From: Haliscomenobacter hydrossis DSM 1100
GTDB taxonomy: Bacteria; Bacteroidota; Bacteroidia; Chitinophagales; Saprospiraceae
Assembly: GCF_000212735.1 (NCBI RefSeq)
Contig: NC_015510.1
Location: 6,945,001 to 7,009,000 of the forward strand
DNA: 64,000 bases
Direction: 5' to 3'
This document shows, piece after piece, positions 37,034-44,637 of the stretch. The notes beneath the pieces were generated by a model. The model was not told the DNA's origin. It saw only the letters and a program-made list of their open reading frames with translations, and did no database searches. Each line of letters begins with the position of its first letter. Within the stretch, counting starts at the first letter, position 1. The position numbers and the translations under genes were made by a program.

Positions 37034-38253
37034 CGCTTGATGGGTTTGAGGAGTGGACTGGAATCTTTCAGTTCACTGGGGGTCAGGCTGGGGAATATTT
37101 TTTCACTTTCTTCGATCAGGCGTACGACAAAACTGTGCAAAAACATCAGTCCGGCCGGAATGCGCTCCACAATCATGGCGTAAAGGCTCACCGGGTGATA
37201 GGGCACATCACCTACTCCGTCGCGATTGAGGTCGTAACCCGCGTATTGGTCCCAGTAGTTGTGCGAAAAACGGTTCAAGACCGTGCCGCCATTGGTGGCC
37301 ACATCGAAGGTGTTGGCCAGAAAGTTGTTTTTTTCAAACACATTGTCGCTGCAATTCGCTTGAATGCGCAAAGCCCAACCGTTGTTTTCGAGCGTATTGT
37401 AGGCCAGATGAATCCGGCTGGAACCCTCCATGTAGATTCCGGTGGTATTGTTGTCGAAGGTGTTGTATTCAATTTTGCTGTCGGAAATGTCTTTGAGCAG
37501 CAAGCCGTAGGCCGCGCTACCCCAGTTTTGTTCAAAATGGTTGTGCTGCATGACCACGTTGCGGGTGTACATCACGGCTACCCCGGCACCATTTTCGCGA
37601 AAGCGGTTGTAGGAATACGTGTTGTTGTGGGAAAACATAAAATGCAGGCCGTAACGAATGTTGTTTTGGCAAAAATTGCGTTGCATGTGGCTCTCGGTCA
37701 CAAATTCCAGGTAAATGCCATCGCGGTGTCCTTTTACCGTGTTGTCACTGAACGACAGATGATTGCATTTCCAGGCGTGGATGCCGTTGCCGGTATTTTG
37801 TTCTTCAGATGGTTTTCCCTCAATGGTGTTGTTGCGGGCGGTACAATGGTCGGCGTTGGAGAAATAAATCCCAAAATAACTTTGGCTGATGTGGTTGTTG
37901 AGCACTTGTACGTATTTGGCACTGAGCACTTTTACGGCTGCCCAATCCGTGATGCTGGTACGTCCGGTCCTTTGAAAATGGAAGCCTTTCACCACGACTT
38001 TATCCGCACTGATGGTGATGATCTCCCCTTGGCCACTGGCATCAAGTAGTGGTTTGTCTTGCCCCAGGAGGGTCAGTGATTTGTTGATTTTGATGCCGTA
38101 TTGGTAGTACGTCCCGGCGCGCACCAGGACGGTATCGCCCGCTGTGGCCCGGTCAATGGCTTGCTGAATCGAGGCACCGGGCGCAACCTGGATGGTTTTT
38201 GCCCCCAGATTGGTGATCAAAAATATGCTGAGGATGAAAAAGGGAGTCCGCAT
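37030..38253 (-). CDS. nosD: NosD-like periplasmic copper-site maturation protein
   Basis: The 407-residue protein has a signal peptide (FFILSIFLITNLGA) and about ten parallel beta-helix rungs (NNHISQSYFGIYFS, NTVKGHRDGIYLEF, NTFDNNTTGIYMEG) typical of the CASH domain. The NosD-type tail NYWDQYAGYDLNRDGVGDVP then AMIVERIPAGLMFLHSF is present. It acts in the periplasm with NosFY in assembling the CuZ site. It follows nosL after 41 bases that contain a short ATGA-rich tandem tract. Confidence 0.94.
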   Translation of the reverse strand: MRTPFFILSIFLITNLGAKTIQVAPGASIQQAIDRATAGDTVLVRAGTYYQYGIKINKSLTLLGQDKPLLDASGQGEIITISADKVVVKGFHFQRTGRTSITDWAAVKVLSAKYVQVLNNHISQSYFGIYFSNADHCTARNNTIEGKPSEEQNTGNGIHAWKCNHLSFSDNTVKGHRDGIYLEFVTESHMQRNFCQNNIRYGLHFMFSHNNTYSYNRFRENGAGVAVMYTRNVVMQHNHFEQNWGSAAYGLLLKDISDSKIEYNTFDNNTTGIYMEGSSRIHLAYNTLENNGWALRIQANCSDNVFEKNNFLANTFDVATNGGTVLNRFSHNYWDQYAGYDLNRDGVGDVPYHPVSLYAMIVERIPAGLMFLHSFVVRLIEESEKIFPSLTPSELKDSSPLLKPIKR

Positions 38254-38255
38254 AA

Positions 38256-38287
38256 CTAATGATGAATGATGAGTGATAAATGATGAA
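38256..38287. repeat. short degenerate tandem tract between nosL and nosD
   Basis: Repeats of AATGATG/GTGATAA fill most of the 41-base gap. Each unit carries potential ATG and TGA codons. No function is evident. Confidence 0.5.
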
Positions 38288-38294
38288 TCCCCAT

Positions 38295-39326
38295 TTACTT
38301 TTGCCAGCTCAGCCAGTCAAGGCTGTTGCCTTCCAATTGTTTTTCCGATTGTGCTTCCTTCAATTTTTCGAGGGAAGAAAACGCCGCAATATTGCCTCCC
38401 ATTGGGCTGCGCAAGCCTTCCGCCTTCAACAAAGCGGCCTTGCGCAAGTCGATCAGGGTTCCTTCTTTATTGTAGTCATTGACCAAAATATGGCCATAGT
38501 CTGCTTCTTTTGAGCCTTGCATGCGGTAGTATTTGTCCAGACAAAACAAGTCGTCAAACAGGTACACTTTGCCTTTGGTCGTAACCAGTTCCGCGCCAAA
38601 GCGGCCATCCATGATGGTCATTTTGCAAAAAGTACATTGATCGTGTCCGTAATCAATGGGGCGGGGTTGGGGGGTACAAGCAAACAGGAACAACAGTGCC
38701 AGCGCAACAACAGCGGACAATGGTTTGGCTTGGGTTTTGAGGGTAGGAGTGAGGTTTTTACAAAAAAAATATTCACAGGCGACCACCAGTGTCAGCACCA
38801 AGCCAGCAAAAATGAACAGGAAGCCTCCCCAGTCTGGCACCGAATACGCGCCAAAATTGAGCAGCTTTTTGTAGCCGATCAAAGGTGGTTGGTAGGCCAT
38901 ACCGGGTACACTAATTGCGGCAGTGGGATCGAGGTTGTGGCCGTACTGGTAGCCCCATTGGTAAAAATCGACCATGGCGGCAATACCTGCAACTACGATC
39001 AACCCCAGGTACGCCAGGGCCCCAACCCGTTTATTCAACCAGACCACCACCAGACCAAGTACCACAAAAAGTGCGGCGAGGTACGGCAGGAAGGTAAACT
39101 CAGGAAACATCTCCTCTTTGATGTGGGCCATACCGATGTAGTGATTCAGACCATTGATGATTTCGACATCGCCAGAAAGATGACTGAGCCAGATTTTCAT
39201 CATCAATCCTTCAGGATACTGGGGTGCCCATAATTCAATTCTCCAGATGGGCAGGAAAAAGGAACCAATCATGGACAAGGAGGCGATCAGGATCGCTATG
39301 CGGGATAGAGTGCGCAATGGCTTCAT
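38295..39326 (-). CDS. nosL: NosL copper chaperone fused to an N-terminal membrane domain
   Basis: NosL delivers Cu(I) for NosZ maturation. This 343-residue form is about twice the usual size. Residues 1-215 hold four to five membrane spans (IAILIASLSMIGSFFLPIW, LPYLAALFVVLGLVVVWL, LGLIVVAGIAAMVDF, GFLFIFAGLVLTLVVA). After an internal hydrophobic, lipobox-like segment (LALLFLFACTPQ), the NosL domain begins with DYGHDQCTFCKMTIMDGRFGAEL, containing the C-x2-C-x-M copper motif. No internal Met lies before the NosL part, so it is a genuine fusion. An upstream extension to 39431 is hairpin repeat and is rejected. Confidence 0.9.
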   Translation of the reverse strand: MKPLRTLSRIAILIASLSMIGSFFLPIWRIELWAPQYPEGLMMKIWLSHLSGDVEIINGLNHYIGMAHIKEEMFPEFTFLPYLAALFVVLGLVVVWLNKRVGALAYLGLIVVAGIAAMVDFYQWGYQYGHNLDPTAAISVPGMAYQPPLIGYKKLLNFGAYSVPDWGGFLFIFAGLVLTLVVACEYFFCKNLTPTLKTQAKPLSAVVALALLFLFACTPQPRPIDYGHDQCTFCKMTIMDGRFGAELVTTKGKVYLFDDLFCLDKYYRMQGSKEADYGHILVNDYNKEGTLIDLRKAALLKAEGLRSPMGGNIAAFSSLEKLKEAQSEKQLEGNSLDWLSWQK

Positions 39327-39363
39327 AACAACGATTTTTTTTTGATTCGGCTTCGCCAAATCG

Positions 39364-39495
39364 TTTTTCACCACGACGACGCGACGGCACGACGAAACGA
39401 CGTTTTTGCGCGCTTCGCGCTCAAAGGACACAACGCATGGCGTTGTGTTGTAGCGGCAGCTAACGTCGCGTCGTCGCGTCGTCGCGGTGAAAAAA
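39364..39495. repeat. long intergenic hairpin, element D
   Basis: Left arm 39364-39402 and right arm 39464-39495 pair across TTTTTCACC and repeated ACGACG units. Inside are two small hairpins, GCGCGCTTCGCGC and ACACAACGC-ATG-GCGTTGTGT (39428-39448, perfect). A further perfect hairpin AAGCAGC-GAA-GCTGCTT follows at 39498-39514. It lies between the nosZ stop and the nosL start, so it may tune nosZ relative to the maturation genes. Confidence 0.9.
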
Positions 39496-39556
39496 CAAGC
39501 AGCGAAGCTGCTTCAAAATGCAGATTATGCATACCTAACACAGGAGTGGCAATGAT

Positions 39557-41545
39557 TTATTTCAAACTCACTTTGGCCGCTTCATCCAGGTTCACCCCCG
39601 TGCCCCAGCGCAAGGCCACATTGCTGTTGGCGGGCGAAACCCGGACGTATCCCTGCATTTCCTGGTGCAGCGCCGAACAGAAGTCGGTACAATACATGGG
39701 CACGATACCGGCTTTGGATGGAATCCATTTCAGGGTACAGGTCTCTCCAGGCATGATCAGAATTTCGGCGTTGTTGGCCTTGCGGATGGCAAATCCGTGC
39801 GGTACATCCCAGTCTTGCTCCAGGTTGGTGACGTGGAAATACACCTCATCGCCCACCTTAACACCCTCGATGTTGTCCGGGGCAAAGTGCGAGCGGATGG
39901 AGGTCATGTACACGTGCACCTCTTTGCCCTTGCGCACAACCTTGGTTTCTTTCTCACCTTTGGCCACATAAGGGTGGAAGTTGTCTTCCAGTTTGAAAAA
40001 CTTCACACTATTCGGTTCAACCAATGCAGCCGGGAGCGCTTCAGCGTAGTGCGGTTCACCCACGGTGGGGAAGTCGAGCAGGAGCTGCATTTTGTTGCCA
40101 TCAATGGAATACAACTGTGCCGATTGGGCCAATTCAGGGCCAGTAGGGAGGTAGCGGTCTTTGGTGATTTTGTTATAGGCAATCACATATTTTCCGTGTG
40201 GTTTCATGGTTGGACCACCAGGGATACTCAAGTGACCTACCGAATAATAAGTAGGAACGCGATCAAGTACTTCCAGTTTTTCAATGTTCCATTTGACCAA
40301 TTCAGAAGATACAAAGAAAGAAGTAATGGCATTGCCTTGTCCGTCAAACTCGGTGTGCAATGGCCCCAAGCCGGGTTTTTGCACTTCACCGTGCAACACC
40401 GCTTCGTAATTCAACACGGGAATACTTTCAAACTCTCCGTCGAATTTTTTAGCGGCAATGGCTTTTATCATTTTACTGAATGAGAATACGGGAATCACGG
40501 CGGCCAACTTGCCACTGCCTACAATGTATTCACCCGTAGGATCTACATCGCATCCGTGGGGTGATTTGGGGCAAGGGATGAAGTACAACATGTCTGGACA
40601 ATCTTTGGGGTCCAGGGTCATTACCTCCTTGATCATGGTAGAAGTAGCCGAGTGGGTTCTTTCATCGTATACGTTGTGGGCGTATTCGGCGGGTTCTTTT
40701 TTGCCTTTGCCAGCTTTGAGGTACTCTTCTGCCTTTTTCCAGTTCACGGCCAGAATGAAGTCCTTGTCTTTTTGCGAAGCATTCACTTCCAGCAAAGTAT
40801 TGGCTTGTTCCGTATTGTAAGTAGAGAAGAAAAACCAACCGTCGGATACCCCACGGCCACAGCGCGACAAGTCAAAGCTTACCGCTGGTGTTTTTAACTG
40901 AAATCCAATGGACATCCGCCCGCTGGTTTTGTCGATTTTGACAAAACTGAGGTAGCCTTTAAAGTTTTCCTTAAAACTGCTGATCGGCACGTCGGCAACC
41001 GCATCAGGTGGGACGGAAAAACGGGTGCCGGCTACAGCATATTCGGTATTGGCCGTCAAAAATGGGGAGGAGTGGTTGCCCCCGCTGTTGGGCAATTCGA
41101 TGATCTCTTCGGTACGGAAGGTTTTGAGGCTGATGCGGGCTATTCTCGGCGTGTTGTTGCCGTTGATAAAAACCCAACGCCCGTCGTGTTCTCCTTTGGT
41201 CGTCGACAGGGCGATGTGGTGAGAATCATCCCAGGGCACAAAACCGTTGGAGGTGTTGAGCATGGGTTTGGTTTCTTCGCTGTACCCATATCCGCTTTCC
41301 GCGAACTGAGAAAAAACCGGGATGATGCGCAACAAGCGCCCGGAAGGGATGCCGTAAACCGACATTTGTCCGTTAAAGCCACCCGATACAAAGCTGTAAA
41401 ACTCGTCCTTTTGACCCGGTGCTACGTATACCTTGGCGGCTGCGTCACCGGATATGGTTGTGCCCAAATCTTTGGGTTTACAGCTGAACGTCAGGGCCAG
41501 CAGCGATAGGAATCCAAAGGTTGGTATGACCCAATTCAATTTCAT
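39557..41545 (-). CDS. nosZ: nitrous-oxide reductase, Sec-dependent clade II type
   Basis: It reduces N2O to N2 in the periplasm. The 662-residue precursor has a lipoprotein-type Sec signal (LSLLALTFSCKP), not the twin-arginine signal of clade I. The beta-propeller half carries His-rich CuZ motifs (DDSHHIALSTTKGEHDGRW, SGGNHSSPF, CPKSPHGCDVDPTGEY). The C-terminal cupredoxin has the CuA site MYCTDFCSALHQEM. The ATG at 41545 is preferred, since the extension to 41608 reaches the predicted transcription start. It leads the nos operon. Confidence 0.97.
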   Translation of the reverse strand: MKLNWVIPTFGFLSLLALTFSCKPKDLGTTISGDAAAKVYVAPGQKDEFYSFVSGGFNGQMSVYGIPSGRLLRIIPVFSQFAESGYGYSEETKPMLNTSNGFVPWDDSHHIALSTTKGEHDGRWVFINGNNTPRIARISLKTFRTEEIIELPNSGGNHSSPFLTANTEYAVAGTRFSVPPDAVADVPISSFKENFKGYLSFVKIDKTSGRMSIGFQLKTPAVSFDLSRCGRGVSDGWFFFSTYNTEQANTLLEVNASQKDKDFILAVNWKKAEEYLKAGKGKKEPAEYAHNVYDERTHSATSTMIKEVMTLDPKDCPDMLYFIPCPKSPHGCDVDPTGEYIVGSGKLAAVIPVFSFSKMIKAIAAKKFDGEFESIPVLNYEAVLHGEVQKPGLGPLHTEFDGQGNAITSFFVSSELVKWNIEKLEVLDRVPTYYSVGHLSIPGGPTMKPHGKYVIAYNKITKDRYLPTGPELAQSAQLYSIDGNKMQLLLDFPTVGEPHYAEALPAALVEPNSVKFFKLEDNFHPYVAKGEKETKVVRKGKEVHVYMTSIRSHFAPDNIEGVKVGDEVYFHVTNLEQDWDVPHGFAIRKANNAEILIMPGETCTLKWIPSKAGIVPMYCTDFCSALHQEMQGYVRVSPANSNVALRWGTGVNLDEAAKVSLK

Positions 41546-41621
41546 AGGTGTAGATTTAGTGATGAAGAATATGCTGTAAAGAATGGTTTCATCACACTCC
41601 TTGAGCACATGATTGCTGGCT

Positions 41622-41629
41622 CAAATATA
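41622..41629 (-). promoter_or_regulatory. -7 box of the nos operon
   Basis: TATATTTG on the - strand matches TAnnTTTG. Initiation near 41616 would give a leader of about 70 bases. The -33 box is poor (TTTA at 41650-41647), consistent with dependence on an activator. An inverted repeat TTGAGC-N12-GCTCAA (41601-41624) overlaps the start region and could be an operator, which is speculative. Confidence 0.45.
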
Positions 41630-41758
41630 TTAAGATAAAAAGGTCTTAAATTATGATTAACTTCAATCGCCCTGGTGATAAATGTCAGTCGAACCAAAAA
41701 AAGACATAAATATCTTTATCTCCGAAAATAACTCATTTATCAACAAAAATAGTTGACT

Positions 41759-42319
41759 ATGAAACTGTTAAACAAATGGAGGGTGGGTGCGATGGCCCTG
41801 TTGATCAGCCTGTTTATCCTGTCCTGCCAATCCAATACAAGCAATTCGGCAGAGGCAAAAGTCACTGTGGCCCCTGGTGCGGGTCAATCTGCGGTAGCTG
41901 ATGACATGTCGGCCAAAGATGTGGTGAAAGTAGCCGTTGGTTCTCCAGACCATAAAACCCTGGTCACGGCAGTCCAAACCGCCAATCTTGTAGATGTACT
42001 TTCCAACGCTGGGCCCTTCACCGTTTTTGCCCCAACGGATGCTGCTTTTGGCGCCTTGCCCAAGGGTACAGTTGAGGATTTGTTGAAGGAAAAAAACCGC
42101 GACAAGCTGACCGACATTTTACAGTACCACGTGGCAGTGGCGGTTTACACGGAAGAAATGCTGACCGACGGGCGGATTTTGAGTATGGTCAATGGGGGTT
42201 CAGCGGCCATCAGCAACAAAAACGGGGTGATCATGATCAACGATGCCAAAGTTATTGCCTCCGTAAAAGCCAGCAATGGCATCGTACATGTCATCGACAA
42301 AGTTATTCTACCAAAGTAA
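41759..42319 (+). CDS. fasciclin-domain lipoprotein
   Basis: The 186-residue protein has a lipoprotein signal (MALLISLFILSCQS). One FAS1 domain follows with the H1 motif (AGPFTVFAPTDAAFGALP), a YH motif (DILQYHVAVAVY) and the H2 motif (ASNGIVHVIDKVILPK). It should sit in the periplasm or at the cell surface. It is divergent from nosZ across a 213-base promoter region and heads the + strand set of Rrf2, cytochrome c and membrane protein. The start is the ATG at 41759 rather than the TTG at 41753. Confidence 0.9.
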   Translation: MKLLNKWRVGAMALLISLFILSCQSNTSNSAEAKVTVAPGAGQSAVADDMSAKDVVKVAVGSPDHKTLVTAVQTANLVDVLSNAGPFTVFAPTDAAFGALPKGTVEDLLKEKNRDKLTDILQYHVAVAVYTEEMLTDGRILSMVNGGSAAISNKNGVIMINDAKVIASVKASNGIVHVIDKVILPK

Positions 42320-42381
42320 TTGCCCTACCTTAATTTTCCGAATAGTTGAATATCTTGCAATGTAATTTTGACTTTGAGCTT

Positions 42382-42798
42382 ATGTTTTCCAAATCTTGTC
42401 AATACGCCATCCGGGCAGTGCTCTACCTCGCCGAACACGGCAAAGAAGGTCAATGCGTTGGGGTAAAGGAGATCACTGAAGCATTGGAAGTACCCGGCCC
42501 TTTTTTGGCCAAACTCCTGCAACAGTTGTCGCGCAACCAGTTGATTGGCTCCACCAAAGGGCCGCACGGCGGTTTTTGTATGAGCCCCAAACACCTGGAA
42601 GCGCCCTTGATCATGGTGATTGAGTGCATTGATGGGCCCGAGGTATTTACCTCTTGTGTTCTGGGCTTACCGGCTTGCAACGCCGCCAACCCCTGTTATT
42701 TGCATCACCAATCGCTGGCTTACAAACAAGGAATGCTCAAAATACTCAAAGACAAAACCATTGCTGAAGTTGCTCGACAAGTACCGGAATTAAGGTAA
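42382..42798 (+). CDS. Rrf2 family regulator with putative iron-sulfur cysteines
   Basis: The 138-residue winged-helix repressor begins SKSCQYAIRAVLYLAEH and has the recognition helix region VPGPFLAKLLQQLSRNQLI. A cysteine cluster follows in FTSCVLGLPACNAANPC (C-x6-C-x5-C), close to the C-x5-C-x5-C of NsrR and IscR that binds an iron-sulfur cluster. With ric and nos genes beside it, a nitric-oxide or redox sensor controlling this cluster is likely. The ATG at 42382 gives the canonical Rrf2 start. TAATTTTG at 42363-42370 may be its -7 box. Confidence 0.87.
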   Translation: MFSKSCQYAIRAVLYLAEHGKEGQCVGVKEITEALEVPGPFLAKLLQQLSRNQLIGSTKGPHGGFCMSPKHLEAPLIMVIECIDGPEVFTSCVLGLPACNAANPCYLHHQSLAYKQGMLKILKDKTIAEVARQVPELR

Positions 42799-42837
42799 AA
42801 TCAACCTGATTTTTCACTTTTTTTTAATACTTGTTCA

Positions 42838-43302
42838 ATGAATAAGCACATCGCACTGCTGCTGGGGCTCGGCATTCTATTGTCGGCCTGTGGCGGTAAT
42901 TCCAACAACACCGCGGATTCTACTGCTGAAAAAGAAACGCCTGCTACCACCCCTGCCGCTTCAGAAAAAGGCATCGGGGAGATCAAGTCTGTGACCCTCA
43001 ACAATCCACTCAAACCGGATATGGTCGCTACGGGTCAAGCCATTTACGACATGAAATGCGCGGCTTGCCATAAACTGGACGACATGCGGGTAGTTGGCCC
43101 GGGCTGGAAAGGCATCACCGAGCGGCGCAAACCCGAATGGATCATGAACATGATCACGAATGTAGAAGTCATGCTGGACAAAGACCCAGCCGCCCAGGCC
43201 TTGCTGGAAGAATGTCTTACCAGGATGCCCAATCAAAACGTATCGATTGGGGATGCGCGGGATATTTTGGAGTTCATGTATGCCAATGATGGCAAAAAGT
43301 AA
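42838..43302 (+). CDS. class I c-type cytochrome lipoprotein
   Basis: The 154-residue protein has a lipoprotein signal (LLGLGILLSACGGN), a low-complexity Thr/Ala/Glu linker, then a mono-heme domain with MKCAACHKLDD (CxxCH) and a likely distal Met in LTRMPNQNVS. It is exported and probably tethered to a membrane. It is a plausible electron donor to the periplasmic NosZ, as such cytochromes accompany clade II nos genes. Confidence 0.9.
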   Translation: MNKHIALLLGLGILLSACGGNSNNTADSTAEKETPATTPAASEKGIGEIKSVTLNNPLKPDMVATGQAIYDMKCAACHKLDDMRVVGPGWKGITERRKPEWIMNMITNVEVMLDKDPAAQALLEECLTRMPNQNVSIGDARDILEFMYANDGKK

Positions 43303-43308
43303 TTATCA

Positions 43309-43383
43309 AAAAATTCACCACGATTAACACAGATGAACACAGATACTTAATGCATTGTAATCTGTGTTAATCGTGGTGAAAAC
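43309..43383. repeat. long intergenic hairpin, element E
   Basis: Arms 43314-43333 and 43361-43380 are perfect 20-bp complements. They contain the CACCACGATTAACACAGAT-type sequence related to the inner arms of A and B. It lies 7 bases past the cytochrome c stop, so it may also terminate transcription. AATCTG-TG at 43359-43366 resembles the intron target site. Confidence 0.9.
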
Positions 43384-43419
43384 CCATTCGCATCCTTAAT
43401 GTTTTTAATCTGTTGTGAC

Positions 43420-44616
43420 ATGCCTACCTCTTGGTTCAAAATAGCACTGGGTAATTTTTTCATCGCCGCCCTCCTGGGGCTAACGCTACGGTTTGCCTTC
43501 ATCCAGGAGATCCCTTTTTTTACATTCAAAAACATCCTGCATGCGCACTCCCATGTAGCCATGTTGGGTTGGTTGTATTTGGGGTTGTTCGGCTTGTTGT
43601 TTGTACATTTTGTACCCAATGCAGTTGCCCGGCAGAAATCCTATACCCGTTTGTTTTGGTTGACCCAGTTCAGTGTCCTGGGGATGCTGTTCAGTTTTCC
43701 ATTTCAGGGCTACGGCCCGGTTTCAATTGCCTTTTCTACGCTGCATATTTTTTGTGCGTATGCTTTTACCCGCCTGATTTGGCGCGACCTGCATGGTGAT
43801 GCCCGCTTTAGTGCCCGTTTGTTGCGTACTTCACTGTTTTTTATGGTACTTTCTACTTTCGGGGTTTGGGCCATGGGACCACTGATGGCCTTGGGTTTAA
43901 AACACACGATCTGGTACCATCTTGCAGTGCAGTTTTTCCTGCATTTCCAATTCAATGGCTGGTTTGTCATTGCGGTATTGGCGCTGTTCTTTCGTTGGGT
44001 GGAGCAACAACAAGTGGTACTTCCGCTACCACAGCTCAAGTGGTTTTACCGCTTATTGATCAGCTCTACTGTACTCACCTTTGCCCTGGCAGTAGCCTGG
44101 TCGGAGCCACATCCCCTGGTTTTTGCGGTCAACAGCATTGGCGTGGGGTTACAATTTGCTACGCTGGGGGTATTTTATCGGACGCTGTTGCCCTGGTGGC
44201 TGCAACTCAAATCCAAACTGAATCGCGTCAACTACATCTTGTGGCGACTCGCCTGGATCAGCTTTTGTATCAAGGTACTGGCGCAAACTGCGGTTGCCCT
44301 GCCGATGGTGGCCGAAATGGCCTACACCATCCGCAATTACATCATCGGGTTCATTCACCTGATCATGCTGGGAATCTTGAGTTTTTTCATCCTGGGCATG
44401 CAATGGCAACAGACGATAAGAATGGATCAGCAGCGTAAACTGGGGTTGATCATTTTGAGTACCGGGATTCTCTTATCCGAATGTCTGTTGTTTTTGCAGG
44501 GAACAATGTTTTGGGCAGGACTGGGTTTTATCCCTGGGTATTATTATCTATTGTTTGGGGTAAGTGGGCTGATGCCGATTGGTGTGTTGATGCTGTGGCT
44601 GAAAGTAAAAGTTTAG
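43420..44616 (+). CDS. heme-copper-oxidase-like multi-span membrane protein
   Basis: The 398-residue protein has about twelve hydrophobic spans. Histidines cluster within spans: ILHAHSHVAMLGWLYLG near residue 45, LKHTIWYHLAVQFFLHFQF near 170 and IGFIHLIMLGILSFF near 310. The pattern recalls subunit I of heme-copper oxidases, but the family is distant and several members are annotated only as hypothetical. Placement after the cytochrome c suggests a redox or nitric-oxide-related role. I use the ATG at 43420. The longer frame from 43399 adds 7 residues next to hairpin E. Confidence 0.7.
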   Translation: MPTSWFKIALGNFFIAALLGLTLRFAFIQEIPFFTFKNILHAHSHVAMLGWLYLGLFGLLFVHFVPNAVARQKSYTRLFWLTQFSVLGMLFSFPFQGYGPVSIAFSTLHIFCAYAFTRLIWRDLHGDARFSARLLRTSLFFMVLSTFGVWAMGPLMALGLKHTIWYHLAVQFFLHFQFNGWFVIAVLALFFRWVEQQQVVLPLPQLKWFYRLLISSTVLTFALAVAWSEPHPLVFAVNSIGVGLQFATLGVFYRTLLPWWLQLKSKLNRVNYILWRLAWISFCIKVLAQTAVALPMVAEMAYTIRNYIIGFIHLIMLGILSFFILGMQWQQTIRMDQQRKLGLIILSTGILLSECLLFLQGTMFWAGLGFIPGYYYLLFGVSGLMPIGVLMLWLKVKV

Positions 44617-44637
44617 CACCAGCAGGGCAAGTAGACA

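Noticed and set aside
37135-38049. 304-codon + strand open frame opposite nosD
   Set aside because: It is a shadow of nosD, which has a signal peptide, clear beta-helix repeats and coupled neighbours. The antisense frame shows no motif.
38517-39233. 238-codon + strand open frame opposite nosL
   Set aside because: nosL has the copper motif and membrane pattern in the sense frame. The antisense frame is featureless.
39327-39431. Longer N-terminus for NosL
   Set aside because: The extra 35 codons, rich in Arg and Val, are the translated hairpin element D, and a normal membrane-protein start exists at 39326.
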